Source of the DNA: Lachnospiraceae bacterium
GTDB taxonomy: Bacteria; Bacillota; Clostridia; Lachnospirales; Lachnospiraceae
Length of the DNA: 11,896 nucleotides
Reading direction: 5' to 3'
Assembly: GCA_003520205.1 (NCBI GenBank)
Contig: DOVG01000241.1
Location: 1-11,896 of the forward strand
Part shown: in pieces, positions 1 through 7,981 of the stretch
Position numbering within the stretch: position 1 is the stretch's first letter
Layout: every line of letters starts with the position of its first letter
Notes under the pieces: generated by a model
Databases searched by the model: none
What the model was told of the DNA's origin: nothing
The model's input: the letters and a program-made list of their open reading frames with translations, nothing else
Made by a program: the position numbers and the translations under genes

Positions 1-1607
1 GTGTCTGCCACAAGAGAGATTTCCTCAAGCAGTTCCTGAAGAGATGGTTCCTCTGATTCCGTCATATAGGAGGATATCTTATTCTTTAATTCTTCTATAT
101 TTTCTACTCGGCCTTTTGCTTCATCGGTTCCCTCATTTATAAGCTGTACTTTATAGCCCGTTTTTTCCATAAGTGAATCAAAGAGCTGTGTCAGATCTCC
201 TGTATCAGCAATCATCTTTAGCGAACTTATAAGGTTTACAAATTCTTTAAGCTTTTCACCTGAACGTCCCATAGAACTGATATGATCCTCATCAAGAAGA
301 TAATCATACATGGAAAGCCCTGATTCATAGGCCGCATCACGAAGCTTATTTACTGTAGTCTGTCCTATTCCACGCTTGGGAACATTTACTATTCTCGCAA
401 AGGATACTTCATCACTTGTATTGGATATCAATTTCAGATAAGCAAGAATATCTCTTATTTCTTTACGATTATAGAAACCGGTTCCACCAAATAGTCTGTA
501 AGGAACATTTGAATATATAAGCTTTTCCTCCAGAACTCTTGACTGCGCATTAGTCCTGTATAAAATAGCCATATCTGACAGACTGTATCCCTCAATGGTT
601 TTATCCAGGATAATATTAACAACTCCCTGAGCTTCTTCATATTCAGAATCATAAACCACATAACGTATTCTGTTTCCACCATCGGTATCAGTCCAAAGTC
701 TCTTTTCTTTACGACCGATATTGTTGGCAACTACAGCATTGGCAGCATTTAGTATATTAGATGTAGAACGATAATTCTGTTCAAGCTTAACCACCTTGGT
801 ATCCGGGTATACCTTTTCAAAATCAAGTATGTTACTTATATCAGCTCCTCTGAATTTATAAATAGACTGATCATCATCACCTACCACACATAAATTCTTC
901 CACTTATCAGCAAGAAGTTTTATAAGCATAAACTGCGAATGATTAGTGTCCTGATACTCATCAACCATTATATACTTGAATCTGTTCTGATAAACCTCAA
1001 GAACTTCTTTGTCCTTCGTAAAAAGCTCGATAGTCTTATAGATAAGGTCATCAAAGTCCAGTGCATTATTCTGCTTCATCCTGAGCTGATATTCCCGATA
1101 CACTCTCGCCATCTGTGACATTCTGTACTCACCAGCATAGATTCTGTCCATATCTTCAGGAGTCTGAAACTCTTCTTTAGCCTTGGATATAGCACTTAGA
1201 CAAGCCTTTTCGGGATAATTCTTGGTATCAAAATTTAAAGTTTTAAGTACCTCTTTAATGACAGCCTTCTGATCATCAGTATCATATATAGTAAAATTAT
1301 TATTTCCGCCTATACGATCATAGAATCTTCTGAGTATTCTGACGCACATTGAATGAAATGTACTAACCCAGATACTCTCTGCTCCGAATCCAACCTGATC
1401 TTCTACTCTGTCGCGCATCTCTCTAGCAGCCTTATTGGTAAATGTAATAGCGAGGATATTATAAGGATTAACCCCCATATCCTCGATAAGATACGCTATT
1501 CTATGAACTATAACACGGGTCTTACCACTACCCGCTCCGGCAAGAATAAGAAGAGGCCCCTCTACATGTGAGCAGGCCTCCCATTGTTTATCATTTAAAC
1601 CTGACAT
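1..1607 (-). CDS. pcrA: ATP-dependent DNA helicase PcrA/UvrD (partial, C-terminus beyond left edge)
   Basis: A superfamily 1A 3'-to-5' DNA helicase that acts in repair and replication-fork maintenance. The reading frame is open from the ATG at 1607 to the window edge, giving 535 residues of a protein usually about 720-750 long. Visible motifs, in order: the Q-motif region LNDKQ (4-8), Walker A GAGSGKT (24-30), motif Ia ITFTNKAA (54-61), motif Ib STFHS (82-86), Walker B VDEYQD (215-220), motif III GDDDQSIYKFRGAD (243-256) and motif IV QNYRST (277-282). Motifs V and VI would lie past position 1. The start is fixed by the family N-terminus, with the Walker A about 24 residues in. It overlaps the pspA stop codon as TAATG, so it is probably translated by coupling, and no strong Shine-Dalgarno is visible. 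Other UvrD-like paralogues are possible, but the GAGSGKTRV N-terminus fits PcrA best. Confidence 0.95.
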   Translation of the reverse strand, partial: MSGLNDKQWEACSHVEGPLLILAGAGSGKTRVIVHRIAYLIEDMGVNPYNILAITFTNKAAREMRDRVEDQVGFGAESIWVSTFHSMCVRILRRFYDRIGGNNNFTIYDTDDQKAVIKEVLKTLNFDTKNYPEKACLSAISKAKEEFQTPEDMDRIYAGEYRMSQMARVYREYQLRMKQNNALDFDDLIYKTIELFTKDKEVLEVYQNRFKYIMVDEYQDTNHSQFMLIKLLADKWKNLCVVGDDDQSIYKFRGADISNILDFEKVYPDTKVVKLEQNYRSTSNILNAANAVVANNIGRKEKRLWTDTDGGNRIRYVVYDSEYEEAQGVVNIILDKTIEGYSLSDMAILYRTNAQSRVLEEKLIYSNVPYRLFGGTGFYNRKEIRDILAYLKLISNTSDEVSFARIVNVPKRGIGQTTVNKLRDAAYESGLSMYDYLLDEDHISSMGRSGEKLKEFVNLISSLKMIADTGDLTQLFDSLMEKTGYKVQLINEGTDEAKGRVENIEELKNKISSYMTESEEPSLQELLEEISLVAD

Positions 1608-2296
1608 TACTCAGCTGATGTCATTCCCATCTTTGCTTTAAGTGCAGCAAGCTCATCCTGAACGGCTGCATCAGGAGAAGCATCATACTTGGATGTGAGA
1701 TTATCAACTTCACTGGAAGCTGTTGTAGCATTGAGTTCTGCTTCTGCTGCAGCAACATCAAGCATAGCATCTGCCTTATCTTCCATTCTCTGGAATGATG
1801 CAAAGCTGGACTCTGAATTAACCTTTGAAGTCATCTTGTTGATATCCTGCTGTGCCTTGGCAAGTCTGATCTTAGCCTTGATAGCATCCTTACGAGAATC
1901 AAGCTCAGCTATATCATTAACAAGCTTATCATGCATCTGACGCATCTTCATGGCATTTGCAGCCGATACATCATATACCTGCTGAAGTGTAGCCTGTTTA
2001 GCAACAAGCTTTGATTTCTCTGTTAAAAATCTTGTTGCATCCGCATCATTACCGGCAACTACAGCCTTCTCTGCATACTGCTGCATACGAGCAATCTCTG
2101 CGTTACACTCGTCGAGATTACGCTTAGCCTTAGCCTCATCAGCCATAACCTCAGCCGTCTCTTCCTTAACCTTCGCAAGATCATTATTAAGATTTCTAAG
2201 TGTCTGATCAATCATCTTCTCCGGATCTTCCGCCTTGTCAAGAAGCGCATTAATGTTTGATGACATGATGTCCTTAAATCTTGATAAAATACCCAC
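1607..2296 (-). CDS. pspA: PspA/IM30 family protein
   Basis: A phage-shock-protein A / IM30 (Vipp1) homologue of 229 residues, the usual family length. The family is related to ESCRT-III. It binds the inner face of the cytoplasmic membrane and forms oligomers that preserve membrane integrity under stress. The N-terminus MGILSRFKDIMSSN forms the typical amphipathic helix. It is followed by the conserved DPEKMIDQ segment (24-31) and long charged, Ala-rich coiled-coil helices through about residue 220. There is no transmembrane segment or signal peptide. The start is GTG at 2296, supported by a GGAGG Shine-Dalgarno nine bases upstream. A 60-base sample (1741-1800) has about 45% GC, higher than in neighbouring genes, which hints at codon selection for strong expression. 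It has its own promoter and is coupled to pcrA by TAATG. The family assignment is firm; the physiological trigger in this organism is not visible. Confidence 0.93.
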   Translation of the reverse strand: MGILSRFKDIMSSNINALLDKAEDPEKMIDQTLRNLNNDLAKVKEETAEVMADEAKAKRNLDECNAEIARMQQYAEKAVVAGNDADATRFLTEKSKLVAKQATLQQVYDVSAANAMKMRQMHDKLVNDIAELDSRKDAIKAKIRLAKAQQDINKMTSKVNSESSFASFQRMEDKADAMLDVAAAEAELNATTASSEVDNLTSKYDASPDAAVQDELAALKAKMGMTSAE

Positions 2297-2305
2297 TTTT
2301 TGTAT

Positions 2306-2310
2306 CCTCC
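2306..2310 (-). promoter_or_regulatory. Shine-Dalgarno of pspA (decides GTG start)
   Basis: GGAGG on the minus strand, nine bases before the GTG at 2296. It supports the non-ATG start, which also places MGILSRF, the canonical PspA N-terminus, at the first residue. Confidence 0.85.
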
Positions 2311-2338
2311 CTGTTTATTTATTAATTTATAATGCTTA

Positions 2339-2367
2339 ATTATACATAAAAAAACACTTCTATTCAA
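2339..2367 (-). promoter_or_regulatory. Sigma-A-type promoter of pspA-pcrA
   Basis: On the minus strand, -35 TTGAAT (2362-2367) is separated by exactly 17 bases from a perfect -10 TATAAT (2339-2344). Transcription would begin near 2332, leaving a leader of about 35 bases before the GTG of pspA. It lies in the 107-base gap after pdp, where no terminator hairpin is visible, so some read-through from the pyr operon is possible. The rest of the gap is plain AT-rich sequence. Confidence 0.72.
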
Positions 2368-2403
2368 TATTTCTGAAATAAATAATTCAAATCTTTTTCT
2401 GCA

Positions 2404-3759
2404 TCAGATGATACTGAGGATGATACTTCCTGATTCTTCACTTTTATATGAAGTTAGACTGATTTCCTCCTTAAGCACAGAAACAGCTTCTTTAAGCCTT
2501 GACCTGTCTCTGGAATAAAGAGTCATCAGAACATCCCCTTTCTCTATCTTATCGAATGCTTTTTTTGTAAAAACTATTCCTGCATCAGGATCAATCTCAT
2601 CCTCTTTTTTTAATCTGCCCGCTCCAAGCATAAGAGAAATATTTCCAAAAAGATCTGCATTTAAGTTCTTGTACATATAATAATCAGATTTTTCTGTTTT
2701 ATAAATATCCTCTGTTGTTATAACAGCCTTGAAAAGCTTTTCTTCTGCCAAAAGCTTCTTTTTACGATCCTCATTATTCTCGAACGAATCCAGACTTCCG
2801 CCCTGCATCATCACGAAATCACTAAACTTTTTATATGCTTCTCCGGAAGTAAGCTTACTATCAAGCATTTCGGCTATCATTTCATCTGATTCGCCCTTAT
2901 ATACATCCGAAAGCTTATACATCTCCGTACAAAGCGATATCACTACTCTTTTAAGCCCCGTCTCCTGTAGCTCTGCTTTAAGGAAAGCAACAGCCTCCTC
3001 AACCTCAAGTCTGTTACCGACAGTAAATCCAAGTGGTTCATTCATATCAGTAATAACAGCCCTCATCTTTTTATTTGCTCTTTTGCCTATCTCAATCATG
3101 GTCTTAGCGAGAAGTTCAGCAGACTTGATATCCTTCATAAATGCCCCATTACCGCATTTGACATCAAGAACTATTGCACCCGCCCCCGATGCAAGTTTCT
3201 TACTCATTATGCTGGAAGCTATAAGCGGTATACTGTCAACCGTACCTGTTACATCTCTTAATGAATAAAGAATTTTATCCGCAGGAGCAAGACTTAATGT
3301 TTGAGCCGCATCAACAAACCCTACATTTTGGAGATAATCCATAAACTCCTGTATTGAAACATCAGAACTGAAGCCGGGAATAGTATCCAGCTTATCTATG
3401 GTTCCTCCAGTTATGCCAAGCCCCCTGCCACTCATTTTACCAACAGGAACTCCAAGCGATGCCATAAGAGGTCCTACTATAAGCGTTGTCTTATCACCTA
3501 CACCGCCTGTAGAATGTTTATCCAGAACGGTTCTTCCCACCGTAGACATATCAATCATATCGCCACTATATGCCATCGCCATAGTCAGATGGAAGGTCTC
3601 CTCATAGTCCATTCCATTTATACATATAGCCATAAGCAGTGCTGATGTCTGATAATCTGCGATAGTTCCACTTGTTACCCCTTCTACGAAATAGTATATT
3701 TCTTCTACCGACAGTTTTTCATTTCTTTTCTTCTTCTCAATTATATCTATTATATTCAT
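2404..3759 (-). CDS. pdp: Pyrimidine-nucleoside phosphorylase
   Basis: Cleaves uridine, thymidine and deoxyuridine with phosphate to give the free base and (deoxy)ribose 1-phosphate (EC 2.4.2.2), a cytosolic salvage and catabolic step. It has 451 residues, within the usual range. The phosphate-site loop KHSTGGVGDK is at 81-90, with Lys81, His82 and Ser83. The family signature SGRGLGITGGT is at 110-120. The base-binding residues Arg168 (SLRDVT), Ser183 and Lys187 (SSIMSKK) are present. Lys108 just before the signature is the residue typical of pyrimidine-nucleoside phosphorylases, where E. coli thymidine phosphorylase has Met; this favours Pdp over DeoA. The glycosyltransferase-3 type helical and alpha/beta domains are complete. 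The ATG start matches the family N-terminus (MNIIDIIEKK), although the Shine-Dalgarno is weak. It lies 39 bases after the peptidase gene and is the last gene of the pyr cluster. Confidence 0.95.
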   Translation of the reverse strand: MNIIDIIEKKKRNEKLSVEEIYYFVEGVTSGTIADYQTSALLMAICINGMDYEETFHLTMAMAYSGDMIDMSTVGRTVLDKHSTGGVGDKTTLIVGPLMASLGVPVGKMSGRGLGITGGTIDKLDTIPGFSSDVSIQEFMDYLQNVGFVDAAQTLSLAPADKILYSLRDVTGTVDSIPLIASSIMSKKLASGAGAIVLDVKCGNGAFMKDIKSAELLAKTMIEIGKRANKKMRAVITDMNEPLGFTVGNRLEVEEAVAFLKAELQETGLKRVVISLCTEMYKLSDVYKGESDEMIAEMLDSKLTSGEAYKKFSDFVMMQGGSLDSFENNEDRKKKLLAEEKLFKAVITTEDIYKTEKSDYYMYKNLNADLFGNISLMLGAGRLKKEDEIDPDAGIVFTKKAFDKIEKGDVLMTLYSRDRSRLKEAVSVLKEEISLTSYKSEESGSIILSII

Positions 3760-3798
3760 ACCTGCTTTTCCCCATAATTATCAGCCACTTACCATAAT

Positions 3799-5934
3799 TC
3801 ATGAATCTTCCAGTGCTTTATTCAGCTCTTCTGTACCCGAAAGCACAAATCGACCTTCAACTATAATATCAGTTTCATTTCCTTCACTGTCTACCGTAAA
3901 GAGTCTTCCAAGTTCATTATATGGTATTGTTATATCTGTATGACAGTTAAAATACGCTTTCTCAGGCTCTTTATCTCTAAGTAATGAAAAATCATTTTCC
4001 CTACTGATTATTTCCTTACCATCAGGATTAAATACTGCATGATCCTCTGCATGACTATAACATGTATCGCCTAATGCAAAATGCGGACCTGTCTTTTCTA
4101 CAATAAGTATAGGCAGCTGTTCCAGGATATTATACTTTAAAGCCATATTATATGCAGTTGTATTCGTACCTATAGCAAATTCTCCTATAGGAAGAGTTTC
4201 ATGATTAAACAGAATATTCTCTTTTATATACTTACGTCCATCCTGTTTCAGTTCTTCAGCACTCTTATCAGGAGATACATGACTCATATCGCACTCATAA
4301 TCTGTTACTAATCCATTCTCAAAGCTTATCTTAAGATCACTAAAGCTGTATCCATTGAGATATGATCTGCTGACATGGAGAACTCCCGAAGTTCCTTTAA
4401 GTACCGGCGATGTAAATACTTCTCCCAAAGGTATATTCACATCTGCAGTGCAGTTCTCAAACTGTGTTTCCTTCTCAGGATTCTTCAGCTTCCGCATTTT
4501 AACAGTCATATCAGTCAGATTACCATTCATTCCAAGCACTTTAACCACGTCAGCCTTATCAAGTACATCTATTATATGCTGTTGAATCTGTATATATTTA
4601 TTATTATCCAGAGTATTTACCATCATGGTCTCTCTGAATATTTCTTCAAAATCAGCTCCGATATCCGGAACCGGAAATGCGATAATTGTAAAACTGTAGC
4701 TGTCGCCGGGAAGATATTTATTCGAGATAATTCCAAGCTTATTATACATTTCAATCATTAAGGAGCTTTGTTCCTCTGTAAGCCCTTCGATACTCTCCTT
4801 GACTACAGGTGTAAAAACTTTTTCTCCGAAAGTTTCTATTACTGCAGGTCCTGCATATCCATGTATTTCGTCTTTTCTTTCCTCATAAGTATCTTTAATT
4901 ATATCCAGCCTTCTCTGTACAAATCTTTTATCAAGGAAGAATCTGTCATCAAGCCTATGATCAAATTCAAACTGCATATTGGGAGAAGAGCTTTCTATAC
5001 CAGGCTTAACAGTTCCTTTCCTCGTAAGACGACTGGTTATACTTCTGGATAGCACGGCTTCGAGACCCATCTTCCCAAACATTTCTACAGCAGCTTTTAC
5101 GATTCTTTCCTGTCCTATATGATATCTGATATTTACATACTTCTTACCTTCGAAGCTGATATTCATAACATCAAAGCCTCTTCTAAAGCCATCAGTAAAT
5201 GTAAATGCCATTCTTTCTATCTCTTCATCCGATAATGAAGCAAGATACTTTGACAGCTTCACTTCATTTTCAGATATATAATCCCCATACATATATAGAT
5301 ATCTCGTATCCGATAGATCACACTCCAAAAGAATTCTGGCAGCTGCAGATCTGTTATTCGGAAATGTATTTTCTATCAGCCGGTCCCGTGCAATCTCCTC
5401 TATATAATCAAACGCATAATAATATATAGCCGACTCTACTTCAGAGATATTCGGTTTATCACCATCCTTAAAAAGTCCATATATATACAGGAATAATTCC
5501 AGCAGATATGTTACTTTCGCCATTTCCTGCAAACCGTCTTCACCATATATCTGAGAAAGCATAACAGGAATAGTCATAAGTTCTGCAGAAACAAATGACA
5601 ATGCTCCTCCATATATTCCAAGTCTTTCTTCTGCGTAGTCAGGATTAGAATATGATTTTTCATAATTCTCCGGAAGAATATCTGCATATATCTTCCTGTT
5701 TCTTTCTGCCAGTTCTTCCTCTGTCAGTTCTTTCAGATTATCAATTCCATATTTTCTGAAATCATTTAACAAAAAGCAAAGTTCGTCAGCTTTTTTTATA
5801 AAAAAATCCGGATAAAAATATTCACCTCCACACTCGAGGTGTTTACATTCATCCGGTATATCCATTATTCTCTCTCTTGCCAGAGCAAATCTTTCTCTAA
5901 TATCTGCATTATTAAAACTTTCAGTTACGCCCAT
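3799..5934 (-). CDS. M29-type (AmpS/aminopeptidase T-like) metallo-aminopeptidase with long N-terminal extension
   Basis: A predicted cytosolic metallopeptidase that removes N-terminal residues from peptides. From the ATG at 5934 it has 711 residues, whereas ordinary M29 enzymes have about 410. The C-terminal part (from about 360) carries M29-like motifs: GEVFTSP (Glu505), GEFAIGTN (Glu585), GPHFALGDTCY (His618, Tyr626) and CHTDI (His665, Asp667). These match the conserved Glu, Glu, His, Tyr, His, Asp metal and catalytic set of the family. The N-terminal half is mostly helical with no domain I recognise, no signal peptide and no clear membrane helix. An in-frame TTG at 5949 would add five residues, but GAAAGGG sits six bases before the ATG at 5934 and so selects the ATG. 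It lies 20 bases after the small membrane-protein gene and 39 before pdp, so it is probably in the pyr operon. The M29 relationship is well supported; substrate and role are unknown. Confidence 0.83.
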   Translation of the reverse strand: MGVTESFNNADIRERFALARERIMDIPDECKHLECGGEYFYPDFFIKKADELCFLLNDFRKYGIDNLKELTEEELAERNRKIYADILPENYEKSYSNPDYAEERLGIYGGALSFVSAELMTIPVMLSQIYGEDGLQEMAKVTYLLELFLYIYGLFKDGDKPNISEVESAIYYYAFDYIEEIARDRLIENTFPNNRSAAARILLECDLSDTRYLYMYGDYISENEVKLSKYLASLSDEEIERMAFTFTDGFRRGFDVMNISFEGKKYVNIRYHIGQERIVKAAVEMFGKMGLEAVLSRSITSRLTRKGTVKPGIESSSPNMQFEFDHRLDDRFFLDKRFVQRRLDIIKDTYEERKDEIHGYAGPAVIETFGEKVFTPVVKESIEGLTEEQSSLMIEMYNKLGIISNKYLPGDSYSFTIIAFPVPDIGADFEEIFRETMMVNTLDNNKYIQIQQHIIDVLDKADVVKVLGMNGNLTDMTVKMRKLKNPEKETQFENCTADVNIPLGEVFTSPVLKGTSGVLHVSRSYLNGYSFSDLKISFENGLVTDYECDMSHVSPDKSAEELKQDGRKYIKENILFNHETLPIGEFAIGTNTTAYNMALKYNILEQLPILIVEKTGPHFALGDTCYSHAEDHAVFNPDGKEIISRENDFSLLRDKEPEKAYFNCHTDITIPYNELGRLFTVDSEGNETDIIVEGRFVLSGTEELNKALEDS

Positions 5935-5940
5935 ATTATT

Positions 5941-5947
5941 CCCTTTC
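5941..5947 (-). promoter_or_regulatory. Shine-Dalgarno selecting the ATG at 5934
   Basis: GAAAGGG on the minus strand, six bases before the ATG at 5934. It overlaps the codons that would be read if translation began at the upstream TTG (5949), and that TTG has no Shine-Dalgarno of its own. The shorter protein is therefore preferred. Confidence 0.7.
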
Positions 5948-5954
5948 AATAGTC

Positions 5955-6263
5955 TTAAAGTATATAAAGTAAAGCAATAAGTGCTATATCTGCCACTGAA
6001 ACAATTATTGAAATCCTTTTTCCAAGCATACCACCATCCGGATTTCTATATCCCAGAATAGCAAAAAAAACAGAAGTAATTCCCATTATAAGGGACGCAA
6101 AAAGCAGTGACCCTATATACTCGGGCACATGACCCTTAAGTACTATAGAGGTCACAATAGATAGTACAATGATAACAAGAGCAACTATCCCGAATATAAA
6201 AGAAAAAACAGTATCTTTTGCCATCAATTCATCTGTAAATTTATATCCCTTTTTCTTTCTCAT
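5955..6263 (-). CDS. Small three-TM membrane protein (DUF6142-like?)
   Basis: A 102-residue hydrophobic protein of unknown function. A basic N-terminus (MRKKKGYKF) precedes three likely transmembrane helices at about 19-42, 49-71 and 83-102. The short polar loop between the second and third contains GYRNPDGGMLGKR. The predicted topology has the N-terminus in the cytoplasm (positive-inside rule). It resembles the small DUF6142-type membrane proteins of Lachnospiraceae, but that label comes from memory and is tentative. The ATG overlaps the pyrD stop codon by four bases (ATGA), with AGAGG nine bases upstream, so translation is coupled to pyrD. The peptidase gene begins 20 bases after it ends. 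The overlap and intact frame make it a real gene; nothing in the sequence shows a transport or enzymatic motif. Confidence 0.8.
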   Translation of the reverse strand: MRKKKGYKFTDELMAKDTVFSFIFGIVALVIIVLSIVTSIVLKGHVPEYIGSLLFASLIMGITSVFFAILGYRNPDGGMLGKRISIIVSVADIALIALLYIL

Positions 6264-7183
6264 CTGACACAGCCTCTTATCTCATCAAGACTCCTGATTC
6301 CTTCTTTTTTCATAAAGGCTTCTATACCATCTATAATTTCAACAGTCGCATTTGGATTATGGAAATTAGCCGTACCAACGGAAACAACCGTTGCTCCTGC
6401 CATTATGAATTCAAGTGCATCTTCAGCATTTGATATTCCACCCATACCAATAATCGGAACAGATACAGCATTTGCAACCTGATACACCATTCTTACAGCA
6501 ACAGGCTTAACAGCCGGACCGGAGAGACCTCCTGTTTTATTTGCAACAGCAAATGTTCTTCTATTTATATCTATCTTCATGCCGGTAATTGTATTTATAA
6601 GCGAAAGTGCATCTGCCCCTCCATCAACAGCAGCCCTTGCCATTTCTGTAATATCAGTGACATTGGGACTGAGCTTCATGATAACCGGCTGTTTAGCTTT
6701 TTTCTTTATCTCTTTAGTGATACCATTTAGTGCAGCCGGATCTACTCCAAAAGCTATTCCGCCTTCCTTAACATTTGGACATGACACATTTATCTCCAGA
6801 AGATCTACATCTGATACATCTGACAGTCTTTCAACAGCTTCCACGTATTCTGAAACACTGTGACCACATACATTTACGATAACTGCTGTATCATAATCCT
6901 TAAGAAAACTAATATCACGCTTAACAAATGTATCCATTCCGGGATTCTGCAGACCTATAGCATTTATCATTCCACCATAGACCTCTGCTATACGAGGAGT
7001 AGGATTACCTTCCCATGGAGTTATAGCAACCCCCTTGGTAGTAACTGCACCAAGACGATTCAAGTCAACAAAATCCTTATATTCCATCCCTGAACCAAAA
7101 GTACCCGAAGCAACAGTAACCGGATTCTTCATGCTGACTCCGCAGAAATTAACAGACATATCTACATTCATTTGATTATCCAT
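6260..7183 (-). CDS. pyrD: Dihydroorotate dehydrogenase B, catalytic subunit
   Basis: Oxidises dihydroorotate to orotate with FMN, the fourth step of de novo pyrimidine synthesis. It is the catalytic (class 1B) subunit, working as a heterotetramer with PyrK, which passes electrons to NAD+. At 307 residues it is full length. Key stretches are the FMN-binding ASGTFGSG (25-32), the substrate loop NAIGLQNPG (74-82), the active-site loop NVSCPNVKEGG with catalytic Cys135 (class 1 enzymes use Cys, class 2 Ser), MKLSPN (169-174), LINTITG and the phosphate-binding GMGGISN near the C-terminus. The ATG at 7183 overlaps the pyrK stop as TAATG, with GAGG ten bases upstream. The pyrK-pyrD neighbourhood confirms type 1B rather than the fumarate-linked 1A enzyme. 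Confidence 0.97.
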   Translation of the reverse strand: MDNQMNVDMSVNFCGVSMKNPVTVASGTFGSGMEYKDFVDLNRLGAVTTKGVAITPWEGNPTPRIAEVYGGMINAIGLQNPGMDTFVKRDISFLKDYDTAVIVNVCGHSVSEYVEAVERLSDVSDVDLLEINVSCPNVKEGGIAFGVDPAALNGITKEIKKKAKQPVIMKLSPNVTDITEMARAAVDGGADALSLINTITGMKIDINRRTFAVANKTGGLSGPAVKPVAVRMVYQVANAVSVPIIGMGGISNAEDALEFIMAGATVVSVGTANFHNPNATVEIIDGIEAFMKKEGIRSLDEIRGCVR

Positions 7184-7959
7184 TACAGCTCTACCTCCTC
7201 AGCATAAAATACAGGACCATCTACACAGATTCTCTTATTCTTAACCTGCGAATGACTGTCTACTTCTGTTGTCTTTGTTACACAGGCAAGACATGCTCCT
7301 ATTCCACATGCCATTCTCTCTTCCAGAGAGATCTGCGCTTTAATACCTGTGTCCTTTGAATACTGCTGCAAAGCTCTAAGCATAGGCTTAGGACCACAAG
7401 CATATATCATATCACCCATAATACCATATTTTTTTACAGCATCTAACACATTTCCCTTAATACCCACTGAGCCTGAATCACTGGATATATATACTTTCGC
7501 ATATTTCTCAAATTCATCAATAAGAAATGTATTATCTCTAAAACCAAGAACAACAGATATATCATCCTTAGAAAGACCTTTTGCAGACAACTCTTTAGCT
7601 GCAAGAAGCATTGGAGGTATTCCTATTCCACCTCCCATAAGTATAGCCTTTGAAGTATTTAGATCATATCCATTACCAACGGGTCCGGTAATATCAATAG
7701 TATCGCCTGCCTTCATCTGGCTGAACTGTCTGGTTCCTTCACCCGCAGTTCTATATACTATTCTAAGTGTCCCCTCTTCCTTATTCACATCACAGATACT
7801 TATAGGACGAGGAAGAAGCCGTGAGTTATCCTTTGTATAAAGATTTACGAACTGACCACTATGAGCTTCCTTCACAAGAGAAGGAGCACTAATAATCATA
7901 CTGTATATATCTTCTGTAATATGAGTCTGATCTTTAATAGTTGAACATGTTTTAACCAT
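7183..7959 (-). CDS. pyrK: Dihydroorotate dehydrogenase B, electron-transfer subunit
   Basis: The FAD and [2Fe-2S] subunit that carries electrons from PyrD to NAD+. It has 258 residues, the normal length. A ferredoxin-reductase-like fold is visible: RPIS (51-54) for FAD, a Gly-rich GGGIGIPPM (109-117) and CGPKPML (188-194) for the pyridine nucleotide. The iron-sulfur ligands are Cys218, Cys223, Cys226 (CGIGACLAC) and Cys245 (RICVDGPVF), the characteristic PyrK pattern. The ATG start is preceded by AAGGAT at eight bases. It lies 22 bases after pyrF and overlaps pyrD by one base, which fits equal production of the two complex partners. Confidence 0.97.
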   Translation of the reverse strand: MVKTCSTIKDQTHITEDIYSMIISAPSLVKEAHSGQFVNLYTKDNSRLLPRPISICDVNKEEGTLRIVYRTAGEGTRQFSQMKAGDTIDITGPVGNGYDLNTSKAILMGGGIGIPPMLLAAKELSAKGLSKDDISVVLGFRDNTFLIDEFEKYAKVYISSDSGSVGIKGNVLDAVKKYGIMGDMIYACGPKPMLRALQQYSKDTGIKAQISLEERMACGIGACLACVTKTTEVDSHSQVKNKRICVDGPVFYAEEVEL

Positions 7960-7981
7960 TATCTTATATCCTTATAATAAT

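Noticed and set aside
455..730. A 91-residue minus-strand frame inside the left-end gene.
   Set aside because: It lies out of frame within the intact pcrA reading frame, which carries all expected helicase motifs across this stretch.
2297..2403. A terminator between pdp and pspA.
   Set aside because: Only a 5-bp palindrome in AT-rich sequence is present, with no GC-containing stem followed by a T run.
3409..3423. The pdp signature reads SGRGLGITGGT, with Ile where E. coli DeoA has His, suggesting a lost catalytic residue.
   Set aside because: The catalytic His of this family is in the KHSTGG loop, and that His82 is present. The position in the signature varies among homologues, and all other substrate-binding residues are intact.
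4375..5052. Plus-strand open frames opposite the peptidase gene that include hydrophobic or Cys-containing stretches.
   Set aside because: They have no Shine-Dalgarno or promoter, no recognisable family features, and mirror the codon pattern of the real minus-strand gene.
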